A stretch of DNA of 64,000 nucleotides, from positions 1 through 64,000 of the forward strand of contig NZ_VDCQ01000014.1 in the NCBI RefSeq assembly GCF_006265175.1, written 5' to 3'. Position 1 is the first letter of the stretch, and every line of letters begins with the position of its first letter. Both the position numbers and the translations under genes were made by a program. Source of the DNA: Paenibacillus hemerocallicola. GTDB taxonomy: Bacteria; Bacillota; Bacilli; Paenibacillales; NBRC-103111. Positions 7,885 through 16,052 of this stretch are shown piece after piece. The notes beneath the pieces were generated by a model. It saw only the letters and a program-made list of their open reading frames with translations. It was not told where the DNA came from and ran no database searches.

Positions 7885-9435
7885 ATGGAAATAAAAAAGA
7901 CGGTCCGTACCGCGTCGGTGTTGTTGTTTCTCGGATTGCTTCTCACGACTTTGCAGCCGGCGATGGCGGATATCGCTTCCGGACAATCCGATGTGATCGT
8001 AGCGTCGGGTGGAGCGCGCAATACGTATTTCCCGGATGTGGAAAAGCTTCAGAACGGGGATTTGCTCGTCGTCTACTACGACAGTCCGGCCCATACTTCG
8101 CAAAGCGGGCGAATTGCCATGGTGCGCAGCACGAATGACGGTTCGACTTGGTCCGCCCCGACGACGGTGGCGGATTCCGTGTACGACGACCGCGATCCGA
8201 GCGTCATGCAGACGAGCGATGGAACGTTGCTGCTCACTTATTTCTCCACGGACTGGAGCCAAAGTCCGTCCAAAATTTTGGGTACTTACAGCGTCCGTTC
8301 GAATGACGGGGGACTGACCTGGTCCAGTCCGGTCTTGGTGGAAACGAAGTTGGACTATGCAGCGGTCACTTCCAAAATCGTTCAATTGGCGAATGGCGAT
8401 CTGCTGCTTCCGCGTTATGGCAAAATGCCCGGCCATTGGCAATCGAAAATCATGGTCGCCAGAAGCACGGACGGCGGCATAAGCTGGCCGCAAGCCAATG
8501 AAGTGGAGATCCCGAATCCATACGGGACCAATTGGGTGGAGCCGGTATTGGCCGATCTCGGGAATGGGCACCTGATGGTCCTGATCAGAACCGCAACATT
8601 TGCACACGAAACGCATTCGTACGATAGCGGCCTGACTTGGACGACACCGCTGCCGACGGATATGGTCGCGCATGCGTCCAGCCTGCTCGTCCTCGATCCG
8701 GGAAATCCGAATTCGAATATCCTGCATACTTGGGGCGACTATTCGGGCGAATACGCCTTCGGCCGGCCTGTCGTCGGTCAAATTATTCAGGCGGACGGGA
8801 CCCCCGTATCGGAACGGGTTAAGATGTATGCCGGTCATTGCGGAGACGAAAGCTACCCGAGCGGCGTCCGGCTCGATGACGGGCGAATATTTACGGTATA
8901 TTACGATTCCTGCGCCAAACGCATCGGCGGAACGTTCAGCACGATTAGCGATTATATGGACTATGAGGCACCGACGACGATCTGGGACAGCGAAACCGGA
9001 AAGCTGGACCTGTGGAAGCTGTATAAGAGCGGGGGTCTGCACATCTCGACGGATATGAACTATATTCATGGCAATTTCAATCCGTACGGTCCGATCGATG
9101 GCAATCCCACATACAATTATTCCGCGGCCAAAGTACAAACGGGGGAAGGCGCCTATTGGTCGATCGAGCTGGATCAATTATACCCGATCACTAAAATCGG
9201 AATCATTCTGAAACAAAGCTTGCCGGAAACCGCCAACGTTTATTTGTCTGCCGACGGCGTAAACTGGGGCACACCGGTTGCCGCTTTCAACTATGTGATC
9301 ATGAACAGCATGCAGTACATCGTTTTCGACAATCCGGTACAGGCCCGTTACGCCAAAGTGGAAATATTGGAGTCGAACGGCACGGATATTTTGTCCGAGT
9401 TCTCCTTGTTTGTGCCCCTCGATACCGGTACGTGA
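7885..9435 (+). CDS. Secreted sialidase-fold (BNR repeat) glycoside hydrolase with C-terminal discoidin-like domain
   Basis: A 516-aa protein with a signal peptide (MEIKKTVRTASVLLFLGLLL, cleavage near ALA/MADIA). At least three BNR/Asp-box repeats are visible: STNDGSTWSAP, SNDGGLTWSSP and STDGGISWPQ, spread over a six-bladed propeller (about 35-370). Residues about 390-510 look like an F5/8-type C carbohydrate-binding domain (YWSIELDQLYPITKIGI, YAKVEILESNG). Such proteins release sialic acid or act as other exo-glycosidases outside the cell. An in-frame stop directly upstream fixes the start at 7885; the AAGGAG at 7868 is about 12 bases away. Its stop overlaps the next reading frame. Confidence 0.8.
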   Translation: MEIKKTVRTASVLLFLGLLLTTLQPAMADIASGQSDVIVASGGARNTYFPDVEKLQNGDLLVVYYDSPAHTSQSGRIAMVRSTNDGSTWSAPTTVADSVYDDRDPSVMQTSDGTLLLTYFSTDWSQSPSKILGTYSVRSNDGGLTWSSPVLVETKLDYAAVTSKIVQLANGDLLLPRYGKMPGHWQSKIMVARSTDGGISWPQANEVEIPNPYGTNWVEPVLADLGNGHLMVLIRTATFAHETHSYDSGLTWTTPLPTDMVAHASSLLVLDPGNPNSNILHTWGDYSGEYAFGRPVVGQIIQADGTPVSERVKMYAGHCGDESYPSGVRLDDGRIFTVYYDSCAKRIGGTFSTISDYMDYEAPTTIWDSETGKLDLWKLYKSGGLHISTDMNYIHGNFNPYGPIDGNPTYNYSAAKVQTGEGAYWSIELDQLYPITKIGIILKQSLPETANVYLSADGVNWGTPVAAFNYVIMNSMQYIVFDNPVQARYAKVEILESNGTDILSEFSLFVPLDTGT

Positions 9436-9841
9436 GCGGAGGCGGAGGTTCGAATGACAACATCGATGGAACCTATTTTCAGCTCGGCGAACAGATCCCG
9501 ATCAAGACCGAATATGGCCCGATCGTATTCGGGCTTGTCATGGCTGGCTCGCTGGTCAGTTGGTCGGCTGAGCGGGCCAAAGATTTGCTGATCGGCAGAA
9601 TATGGTCGGAATATATCTTTATCCGACCGCTCGGCTGCAGGACGACGAGCTGGACGTTTTGCCGAAGCTGGTATGCCAATACAAATTTGTCCCGACAATG
9701 GGAATCCCGGCCGACTGGAACCGGGACGGCGAGGACGATCTGATCGTATCCGACCGGTTCGGGTCCCTGTATTGGTTCGAACGAAAAGGATCGTACCCGG
9801 ATCTAACGTTCGAGTATGCGGAGAGAGTTCGGGACAGCTGA
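9432..9841 (+). pseudogene. FG-GAP/VCBS repeat protein, frameshifted fragment
   Basis: A GTG at 9432 overlaps the sialidase stop (GTGA), suggesting former translational coupling. The first frame reads GPIVFGLVMAGSLVSWSAE and then DLLIGRIWSE. Around base 9600 the similarity moves to the next frame: IYLYPTARLQDD, FVPTMGIPADWNRDGEDDLIV, YWFERKGSYPDLTFEY. The FG-GAP calcium-binding motif DWNRDGEDDL is intact, but the protein stops at 9841 after about one repeat. Full-length relatives have several repeats, so this is a frameshifted, truncated gene. Confidence 0.65.
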
Positions 9842-9847
9842 ACGGGT

Positions 9848-9884
9848 GAAGACAGCCATCTTTTTGGAGGGCTGTCTTCTTGTT
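9848..9884 (+). terminator. Rho-independent terminator after the FG-GAP fragment
   Basis: GAAGACAGCC (9848-9857) pairs with GGCTGTCTTC (9870-9879), followed by TTGTTA. It lies seven bases after the TGA at 9841. Confidence 0.7.
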
Positions 9885-9924
9885 AATCGGGCTTGTATCC
9901 GACGCTCGCCACTTCCGCTCCTTT

Positions 9925-10050
9925 CTACAGAGCGTGCTTGCTTCCAAATGCTGTTCGGAGAGAAACGCCGAATCTGCGGATAAAAGCCCGGGTGAAGGAG
10001 TACATATCGAGATAGCCGACGGATAACGCCGCCTCCGTAACGGACGGCGT
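9925..10050 (-). pseudogene. AraC regulator, C-terminal helix-turn-helix remnant
   Basis: The minus strand reads SVTEAALSVGYLDMYSFTRA then FIRRFGVSLR, ending at a TAG at 9925. This is the second helix-turn-helix of an AraC protein with nothing before it. The window 9885-10130 holds no other gene. Confidence 0.7.
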
Positions 10051-10130
10051 ATTCGGACAAGACTGGTCGAATGATGCTATAATACGCACGCCATTCTATG
10101 CCTAATCAGCGAATATCCTGCTGCAAAATG

Positions 10131-10868
10131 CTAGTTGTTATTTACGTATACTTCCATCGCATCGCACATGAATTGTGCCAAACCGTCACCGAATTGGTCG
10201 ATGTTTTTCGTAAACCGTTCATCATTCACATACAGTTGCCCCAATCCTTTGAAGGCTTCGAGCGAATAGTAATAATCCTTGCTGTTCAAAAATCGATACC
10301 ATTCCCCAATTGCCGATTGAGCTTCTTCCGATTCAGGAGGGCTGTTCCGAACGGCGGCCATTCTCTCATAAAGGGCAACCATTTCTTTAGACATTCCGGC
10401 TTGTTCCTCCTTAGACAGACTCCCAATTTTGGTGTTGGCCTTATCAACGGCCGCATTTCCCCAACGCGCGCGGGCTTCCTGCTCGTACGGGTTATGGCTA
10501 AAATCAAAACCTTTGAACTTTTCTTTGTTTGACATTTGAATTTCCCCTTTCATGTGCCGTATGGTCTTGTCAATCGTCGCAATCATTGTATCGAGCCGGG
10601 AGCGCTTATCGAGCAACATGTTTCGATGCAGCTCCAATGCTTCCTGTCGATCGAATGACGAATCGTTGATAATCGCATTAATGCTTTTTAGTGGGAGGCC
10701 GAGCTCTCTGAAAAAAAGGATTTGTTGCAGCATCTCCAGATTGGTGTCGGAGTAAAGACGGTATCCGGCGTCGGTTATTTGAGCGGGCGTCAGTAACCCG
10801 ATCTCATCATAATGATGCAGCGTGCGCACGCTAATGTTGACCAAATCAGCTACTTCTTTCACTCTCAT
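10131..10868 (-). CDS. MerR-family regulator with TipAS-type ligand domain
   Basis: A 245-aa protein of the TipA/Mta class. The winged helix (MRVKEVADLVNISVRTLHHY, GLLTPAQITDAGYRLY) is followed by a coiled coil (about 75-110) and a TipAS antibiotic-binding domain (about 125-240, WGNAAVDKANTKI onwards). Such proteins bind thiopeptides or other hydrophobic drugs and activate efflux or their own gene. GAAGGGGG precedes the ATG. Its promoter contains a near-palindrome in the spacer (10905-10919), as expected for MerR proteins that distort promoter DNA. No drug-exporter gene adjoins it. Confidence 0.88.
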   Translation of the reverse strand: MRVKEVADLVNISVRTLHHYDEIGLLTPAQITDAGYRLYSDTNLEMLQQILFFRELGLPLKSINAIINDSSFDRQEALELHRNMLLDKRSRLDTMIATIDKTIRHMKGEIQMSNKEKFKGFDFSHNPYEQEARARWGNAAVDKANTKIGSLSKEEQAGMSKEMVALYERMAAVRNSPPESEEAQSAIGEWYRFLNSKDYYYSLEAFKGLGQLYVNDERFTKNIDQFGDGLAQFMCDAMEVYVNNN

Positions 10869-10894
10869 CAGTTGTGGCCCCCTTCGATATCGAT

Positions 10895-10923
10895 CTTATA
10901 GTATCACGTAACGTTAGTGTCAA
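10895..10923 (-). promoter_or_regulatory. MerR-type autoregulated promoter
   Basis: On the minus strand TTGACA (10923-10918) and TATAAG (10900-10895) flank a 17-bp spacer. The spacer and -35 edge hold the near-palindrome CACTAACGTTACGTG, the probable operator of the MerR gene at 10131-10868. Confidence 0.6.
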
Positions 10924-10974
10924 CACCGTGACTAAAATTTTGTCGGCGTGGCGTACAATCCGTTGCATCCAGTT

Positions 10975-11025
10975 GACACGACGCCAAATAGTGTCCTAAA
11001 ATTAAATAGTCACCAAATGGTGTCC
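10975..11025. promoter_or_regulatory. Operator-like repeats upstream of the AHSA1 gene
   Basis: CCAAATAGTGTCC (10984-10996) recurs as CCAAATGGTGTCC (11013-11025). The second lies in the palindrome CACCAAATGGTG. The first is overlapped by GACAC...GTGTC arms. Two spaced copies suggest binding sites for the ArsR-type repressor of which only the C-terminus remains at 11044-11158. Confidence 0.45.
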
Positions 11026-11043
11026 AATTACGAGTCGGCGAAA

Positions 11044-11158
11044 GGAACGGCTGACCTTTGGCAATAATGATTATGAAATACAAGATTGGTTAGCTTGCTA
11101 CAGCAAATTTTGGAGTATGAACCTGTTGCGCTTGAACCGACTTTTGGAGGAGGAATAA
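11044..11158 (+). pseudogene. ArsR-family repressor, last about 38 codons
   Basis: The frame reads ERLTFGNNDYEIQDWLACYS and KFWSMNLLRLNRLLEEE before a TAA at 11156. This is the usual C-terminal helix of the ArsR repressors that precede AHSA1 genes. The winged-helix DNA-binding part is missing. The stop lies within the ribosome-binding site of the AHSA1 gene, the normal operon spacing, so the repressor was lost by deletion while the end of the gene stayed in place. Confidence 0.65.
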
Positions 11159-11160
11159 GA

Positions 11161-11562
11161 ATGAGTTTAACTTTATCTTTGGATTTTCAATATAAAACAT
11201 CGATCGAGAAGCTTTGGGCTGCTTTAACCGATTCTAAAACGCTGGCCAAATGGGTTTTGGAAAACGATTTTAAGCCCATCGTGGGACATCGTTTCCAGTT
11301 TCGCGCAAAGCCGAACGAATATTGGGACGGCATTATAGATGGCGAAGTGCTTATCGTGGAAGAACCGAACCGGTTGTCCTATACATGGGCGAGCGGCGAG
11401 GAGAAGCACACGGTCGTCTGGACGCTTCAGGATCTGGGAGACGGCAAAATAAACCTGCATCTCGAACAAACCGGATTCTCCAATGCCCAAGGACTCGGGG
11501 GAGCCAAGTATGGCTGGACCGCATGGTGCGGCGAGCTGGAAAAACTGTTGGAACATCAGTGA
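11161..11562 (+). CDS. AHSA1/SRPBCC-domain protein
   Basis: A 133-aa START-like ligand-binding protein of the AHSA1 family. It has the expected order: EKLWAALTDSKTLAKW, F.PIVGHRFQFR, then VVWTLQDLGDGKINLHLEQTGF and the C-terminal helix GWTAWCGELEKLL. Such proteins bind hydrophobic ligands in a helix-grip cavity and usually sit behind an ArsR repressor. Here only the repressor's tail is left. GGAGGAGG precedes the ATG at 11161; a longer frame from 11086 is not supported. A chimeric gene follows 18 bases after the stop. Confidence 0.88.
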   Translation: MSLTLSLDFQYKTSIEKLWAALTDSKTLAKWVLENDFKPIVGHRFQFRAKPNEYWDGIIDGEVLIVEEPNRLSYTWASGEEKHTVVWTLQDLGDGKINLHLEQTGFSNAQGLGGAKYGWTAWCGELEKLLEHQ

Positions 11563-11580
11563 AAAAAGGGAGAGATGGAA

Positions 11581-12000
11581 ATGGCTTTTTTTCAAGATAT
11601 GTTCTCCATTTTCAAGAAGAGACATTTATCGTTTATGGAAAGCTACAAGGAATCCGTAGATGTATATACGTTTCTATTCGAAAAGGAGAAAGATTTGAAT
11701 TGGAAAGCAGGGCAGTACGGTTTGTTCAGCATTACGCATAAGTCTATAAAAAATGCTACAAAACCTCATCCGCTGGAGGCTCGGGAAAGAATCTCCGGAG
11801 CGGAATTCGGCAAACCGGTCACGATCGGCCACAATGTATGGATAGGAGGTCGGGCGGTTATCAACCCCGGCGTAAAAATAGGCAATAACGCGGTTATCGC
11901 TTCCGGCGCCGTCGTTACAAAGGATGTCCCCGATAACGCGGTCGTAGGCGGCAGCCCGGCGAAGGTTATCAAGCATATTGACAATGGCGGTGCAACCTGA
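11581..12000 (+). CDS. In-frame chimera: ferredoxin-reductase N-terminus fused to maltose/galactoside O-acetyltransferase C-terminus
   Basis: Residues 1-60 ([52 protein letters not shown]) match the start of an FNR-type oxidoreductase FAD domain. From [20 protein letters not shown] onwards the protein is the left-handed beta-helix end of an O-acetyltransferase ([40 protein letters not shown]). The join is at about base 11762, inside ATKP/HPL, where both families have a similar tripeptide. Neither half is complete: no FAD/NAD site on one side and no acceptor-site N-terminus on the other. GGGAGAG favours ATG 11581 over 11575. It is probably a deletion product without the original activity. Confidence 0.8.
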   Translation: MAFFQDMFSIFKKRHLSFMESYKESVDVYTFLFEKEKDLNWKAGQYGLFSITHKSIKNATKPHPLEARERISGAEFGKPVTIGHNVWIGGRAVINPGVKIGNNAVIASGAVVTKDVPDNAVVGGSPAKVIKHIDNGGAT

Positions 12001-12074
12001 AAGATTGGGACGCCATATTTTCCAACCGGAACGGAACGGGGAATTCGCAAACCGGTGCACCAAAGCAATGAACG

Positions 12075-12106
12075 AAGGCAGCCGACGATGACGATCGGCT
12101 GCCTTT
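12075..12106. terminator. Bidirectional terminator between convergent genes
   Basis: AAGGCAGCCGA (12075-12085) pairs perfectly with TCGGCTGCCTT (12094-12104) across eight bases, with T-rich and A-rich flanks. It separates the chimeric gene from the minus-strand propeller gene. Confidence 0.8.
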
Positions 12107-12131
12107 CCCGTTTCGCGGTAGGGGAGGGCTG

Positions 12132-13505
12132 CTACGGAATCACGCCTACTCCTTCCGGTTCAACGCCTACCGGAATCGTAGAAACAACCGTATTCGTATT
12201 TCCGCTAATGACGGAAACATTGTCGCTCAGGACGTTTGCCACATAAACGATATTTCGTAAAGGATCAACACCGACACCGGACGGCGAATTACCTACCGGA
12301 ACGGTAGCGATGATAGCATTTGTAGTTCCGTCAACGACGGCGACATAATTAAGGTTTTCGACAGACACATAAATCAAATTGGTTATCGGATTTACGCCCA
12401 GATCAAACGGACTGGAGCCGATCGGAACGGTTGCGATGACGCTATTGGAAGACCCGTCAATGACGGAAACGTTGCTGCTATCCCGGTTGGACACATAAAT
12501 CCGATTCGTGGCCGGGTTTACGCCTACCGCAATGGGAAGGCTTCCCACAGGGATCGTAGCGATATGGGCATTGGAAATCCCGTCGATGACGGAAACGTTG
12601 GTAGTGGATATGTTGGTCACATAGACTCGATTCATGCCGGAATTTACGCCCACGGCAAATGGCAAAGTCCCCACGGGGACGGTAGCGATGACGACATTGG
12701 AACGTCCGTCAATGACGGATACATTGTTATTGTCCTGGTTTGCTACATAGATTCGATTCGTGTTCGGATTCACACCGACACCACTCGGGAAAGAACCGAC
12801 GGATATTGTGGCCATGACCGTATTGGTAGTTCCGTCGATAACGGAAACAGTTTCGCTGAGCTGATTTCCTACATAAATTCGGTTGGTGTTCGGATTGACG
12901 CCCACTTTTCTCGGGTCGCTGCCGACCGGAACGGTAGCGATCACGGTATTGGTAGTTCCGTCAATGACGGATACATTGTCGCTGTTCTGATTCGCCACAT
13001 AGATTCGGTTCGTGGAAGCGCCGGTAGCGCCAATGGATTCCAGAAGCTGGACATCGTCGACGTACAAGTCGGATGAACCGGCATCCGGTTGTTTGCCGAT
13101 AAACAGTTGGGCCTGTACCGCCGTAGCGGGTACAGCGGTGCTCGCGACTTGATAGGCGGTAATCCAATTGGCGTTGGAACCGTCCGGAAGCCGATTGCTG
13201 TAGAACGTATTGATCAATCCATAGCCGAGAAATTGGAAAGCCGCATCGTAGTATCCGAGCGAAACCAGAACCGACGGGCTCGGCGAGGCGCCGGAGTCCG
13301 ATAAAGAAACAAGCAGCTCGTAGGTCGATCCGGGAGTCACCGGTACGAATTGCGAAATATAGGCGGTTACGTTCCCGCCTTGCAAAAGTGCGCTGAAAAG
13401 TCCGCTGTGACTAATAGCGGAGCTGATGGCGGCATGATCCGCGAACCATGGGGATAACAGCCCTGACTCGAAATCCCCGTTGACAATCATGTTGTTGAAC
13501 GACAT
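12132..13505 (-). CDS. YVTN seven-bladed beta-propeller protein with NTTRR-F1-like N-terminal domain
   Basis: A 457-aa protein. Residues 1-160 (MSFNNMIVNGDFESGLLSPW, SLGYYDAAFQFLGYG, DLYVDDVQLLES) match the Firmicutes jelly-roll-like domain found in front of collagen-like or propeller repeats on spore or cell surfaces. The rest is seven tandem repeats of exactly 42 residues (NRIYVANQ...NVSVIDGTTNTVIATVPVG.P.GVGVNP), forming one closed YVTN propeller. There is no signal peptide, which is usual for this N-terminal domain. GGAGGGTGA places the start at 13505. The regular repeat length and divergent codons show an old duplication series. Confidence 0.85.
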   Translation of the reverse strand: MSFNNMIVNGDFESGLLSPWFADHAAISSAISHSGLFSALLQGGNVTAYISQFVPVTPGSTYELLVSLSDSGASPSPSVLVSLGYYDAAFQFLGYGLINTFYSNRLPDGSNANWITAYQVASTAVPATAVQAQLFIGKQPDAGSSDLYVDDVQLLESIGATGASTNRIYVANQNSDNVSVIDGTTNTVIATVPVGSDPRKVGVNPNTNRIYVGNQLSETVSVIDGTTNTVMATISVGSFPSGVGVNPNTNRIYVANQDNNNVSVIDGRSNVVIATVPVGTLPFAVGVNSGMNRVYVTNISTTNVSVIDGISNAHIATIPVGSLPIAVGVNPATNRIYVSNRDSSNVSVIDGSSNSVIATVPIGSSPFDLGVNPITNLIYVSVENLNYVAVVDGTTNAIIATVPVGNSPSGVGVDPLRNIVYVANVLSDNVSVISGNTNTVVSTIPVGVEPEGVGVIP

Positions 13506-13658
13506 GGGGGAATCACCCTCCGATCTTGGGGACAAGGTATATACCAATATATGCAGAAAGAAAAAAATATTGTGGGTTTACTAGATTCGCGGGGATATTC
13601 GCCTATGCAAACCCGGCAAAATGCACAAAAAATCAACTCATTGTCTATGGAGTCGGAC

Positions 13659-14075
13659 TCAAGCCCGTTTTTTCTTGAACAGTCTGCTGAAATAGTAAAT
13701 ATCGGTGAAACCGGCCGCCAAAGCCGCTTCGGTGACGTTGCAGTCCGAACCGATCAGCAACTCTTTCGCTTGGTCCAGCCGGCTGCGAATCTGATAGTCG
13801 TTGACGGATAAACCGGTCGTTTGTTTGAACAGGCTGCGGAAGTGCGAGGGGCTTAAGCCGGCGATCCGGCTAAGCTCCTCCACCGAGTGGCTGACGTTGC
13901 GGTGTTCGGCCATAAAGCCGAGCACCTTTTCGATTTTTGGCGAAAACGGCTTACCGGCAAAATCCGTTTCCCTGATCAGCAGATGAAAAATGTCCATAAT
14001 GCGGCTTTGGCATTTCAGTTTGTAACCGGCGTTTTTGATCGAGTAGGCCATATACAGCTCGTCGAACAAAGACAT
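13659..14075 (-). pseudogene. AraC regulator lacking its sensor domain
   Basis: The 138 codons contain the full double helix-turn-helix (HRNVSHSVEELSRIAGLSPS, HFRSLFKQTTGLSVNDY, VTEAALAAGFTDIYYFSRLF) but no cupin domain and no ribosome-binding site before the ATG. The last residues KKKRA stop just where KKxxGxSPxxYR is expected; the next frame reads GLESDSID. It is a truncated gene, perhaps with a late frameshift. It lies 735 bases from an AraC sensor half on the opposite strand (14812). Confidence 0.7.
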
Positions 14076-14460
14076 GAAAAGCCGCGAAAATCGCGGCTAT
14101 TTTGAATAATGTCAAAAGTCGTACGAACCGAAACAGCTAGGAAACAAATAATTCGATTGAATACGATATACGATCACTTTATTCCTATATGATAAAGATA
14201 CGACTAACGTGTCGACAATCATATAAAGATAGCTTGAGTAAAAAAGGAGTGGCGAGCTTGGGAAATTCGATCGACGACTTTGTAAATCTGCACGGAGAAA
14301 GCGGTGCAGTGAGAAAGGGCGATTACCGCAGTGTCCGGCAGATATGTAAGCGTTCACTAGTGGACCGTTTCGCAAGTTAGTCCTCTGCAGTCGGCTGCGC
14401 ACAGGGAGGGCATGCAAGGAGGAGCAGGGAGCAGAGAACAAGCGACCGGGCGGCAGACGC

Positions 14461-14643
14461 GGAACAAAAAGTTCCTCTATTCTGCATGACGACACCGAAA
14501 CATGTACTTAGCGTAACAAAAACTTCCTCTATTGGCGTCTCAAGCCCGGTGAAACCGGCTTTTTCATATAATAGAGGAAAAAATCGTTCCGTTAACGCCC
14601 TTTTCGCCGCCGTCGGAAGCGAATAGCGGAACTTTTTGTTCCG
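14461..14643. repeat. Four-copy interspersed repeat family
   Basis: Copies of GGAACAAAAAGTTCCTCTAT occur at 14461-14480 and, diverged, at 14513-14535. Reverse-complement copies start at 14570 (AATAGAGGAAAAAATCGTTC) and 14622 (AATAGCGGAACTTTTTGTTC). The two inward-facing pairs can fold into large hairpins. The surrounding 14076-14811 interval otherwise holds no convincing gene; a 63-codon frame at 14189 has no recognisable product. Confidence 0.7.
14543..14565 (+). terminator. Hairpin with T-run inside the repeat region
   Basis: AGCCCGGT (14543-14550) pairs with ACCGGCT (14554-14560) with one bulged C, followed by TTTT. There is no gene directly upstream, so it may be part of the repeat element. 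Confidence 0.5.
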
Positions 14644-14811
14644 TTTCGTCCGCGTCTTTTCCCGCTTCCCGGGCCTGTGCCGGTCCCGCTGTCTTTACAT
14701 CCGTTTCCTCGATAGCTCGCATGTTTTGGAAACGAATTTTTGAAACGCTCTACTAGTCAACTCCATAAAAGGAGTCGCCGTGAATGCTACTGTGCCATCG
14801 AGGATGATAGC

Positions 14812-15144
14812 GTGAAAACGAACTTGCCTTTGCCTTTGATAGAGCAATTTCGCCATCGTTTCGAGAGGAGGCTGCGGCCCGAGCTGCACACGCATCCCAA
14901 ATACGAGATTATTTGCGTGCACGACGGCACTTGCAATTACATGATCGGTGATCGTTGTCACCGCGTAGCTGCCGGAAATTTGATTATTATGAACGGCATG
15001 ACGGGACACGGACCGTTTTTTCGCGATCGGCTCCCGTTTATCCGCAGCATCGTCTATCTTGATCCTTATTGTCGTGGGCTCACCACGATAATCGTACCGA
15101 AAATATCGAGCCGACTCAAAGGGATCGCCGTCTCATTTCATTGA
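14812..15144 (+). pseudogene. AraC regulator, N-terminal sensor half only
   Basis: GAGGATGA and a GTG at 14812 start a frame with the AraC cupin pattern: PLPLIEQFRHRFERRLRPE, LHTHPKYEIICVHDGTCNYM, AAGNLIIMNGMTGHGPFF, RSIVYLDP. Similarity ends near residue 85 and the frame stops at 15144 after unrelated sequence. No helix-turn-helix follows. A headless AraC lies on the other strand at 13659-14075, so one regulator may have been split by an inversion, but this is not proven. Confidence 0.65.
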
Positions 15145-15319
15145 TAGGAATGTCGTATTTATTATACACATCCTTATTGTTCCACAACCGTAATACGTCC
15201 AATCGGCCACTTCTTACACTCTCATCGGTAACGGCCTCCTTTAATGCCGAGTATAAAGGATCACGTAGACTCCATCCCTCTGTAAAGCGGAGGCTGGAGT
15301 CCGGATTAGATCCGCGCTA

Positions 15320-15467
15320 GCGCGGTATTCACGCGAAGTATACCCTGCATCGACATGAAGCGTAGTGCCCGTTACATAGAAGAAGACGCATCCGACACAA
15401 GCCACAGGCTGGCTTCGGCGATTTCTCCCGGCTGGCCGAAACATTACATGGTTCTCCAAATTAGTGG
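15320..15467 (-). pseudogene. Short-chain dehydrogenase, frameshifted C-terminal remnant
   Basis: The minus strand reads CFGQPGEIAEASLWLVSDAS in one frame and, after a shift, VTGTTLHVDAGYTSR in the next. Together these form the standard C-terminal end of an SDR (G.P.EIA....LVSDAS.FVTG..L.VDAGYT). The Rossmann part is missing. In the same interval GACTCCA (15268-15274) pairs with TGGAGTC (15295-15301) as a hairpin. Nothing else is visible in 15145-15560. Confidence 0.7.
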
Positions 15468-15560
15468 CAGGAATGCAGGACAAATGAGCAAAACGGAGAA
15501 GTTAAATGGTACTCGAGGTTATAATGCGAAATCCATGTTTCACGTTTTCATAAATATACC

Positions 15561-15590
15561 TTGACAGGAATATTCCATTTGGGATATATT
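15561..15590 (+). promoter_or_regulatory. Sigma-A promoter with internal palindrome
   Basis: TTGACA (15561-15566) and TATATT (15585-15590) are 18 bp apart. The spacer begins with the perfect palindrome GGAATATTCC (15567-15576), a possible repressor site. It serves the DUF1801-AHSA1 pair starting at 15637. Confidence 0.7.
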
Positions 15591-15636
15591 TCATGTAGAA
15601 GCAATTCATTATTTCCATTCGGAAGGGAGAACTATT

Positions 15637-15972
15637 ATGAATCAGGAAGTTACTGTGTTTATTGACAATTTGCCGAGTTGGCAGGCGGCTCTCGGCTCAA
15701 CCTTGCGAGACATGGTCCATGAGACGATCCCGGAGGCCGATGAGCGCATTCAATACAAAAAGCCGCATTTTCTGAAAAATGGACACTATGCAGCCGTCAT
15801 TTCACCTTCCAAAGACGCGATAGCATTCATGATTATGAATGCTAACGGCATCGATTTTCCGAAAGGGTTCGAAGGGCCGGCAGAACGGAAGTGGATCAAG
15901 CTGCGGGAAGGCGACACCCCGGACATCGCTTTGCTGTCCGGTCTGCTGAAGCAAGCATCCAGTACGCTATAA
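15637..15972 (+). CDS. DUF1801 (YdhG-like) protein, copy 1
   Basis: A 111-aa single-domain protein of the DUF1801 fold (MVHETIPEADERIQYKKPHF, YAAVISPSKDAIAFMIMNA, REGDTPD). The family is related to iron-chaperone-like YdhG proteins but has no established reaction. GAAGGGAG precedes the ATG. A paralogue with near-identical central text is at 33766, and in both places an AHSA1 gene follows, so the pair behaves as a module. This copy has no TetR gene in front. I infer a shared but unknown stress-related role. Confidence 0.8.
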   Translation: MNQEVTVFIDNLPSWQAALGSTLRDMVHETIPEADERIQYKKPHFLKNGHYAAVISPSKDAIAFMIMNANGIDFPKGFEGPAERKWIKLREGDTPDIALLSGLLKQASSTL

Positions 15973-16052
15973 CGGCAAATCATCGAGTAGCTGCCTACGA
16001 GGGAACAAGATAAACCGTGATTTCGAAACGAACAATTCAAGGAGGAAATCCG

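Noticed and set aside
7726-9177. A 483-codon minus-strand frame opposite the sialidase
   Set aside because: Shadow of the plus-strand gene. Its translation is Arg/Ile-rich without motifs, while the plus strand has clear BNR repeats.
10078-10083. TATAAT on the plus strand before the MerR gene
   Set aside because: No plus-strand gene follows and no -35 element is present at the right spacing.
12132-13076. Regular repeats that could suggest a CRISPR array
   Set aside because: The 126-bp period is in frame with 42-residue YVTN blades and there are no constant repeats with unique spacers or cas genes.
14189-14380. 63-codon frame between AraC remnants
   Set aside because: No recognisable product, and it sits next to repeat DNA. 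The possible GGAG site lies inside the frame rather than before its start.
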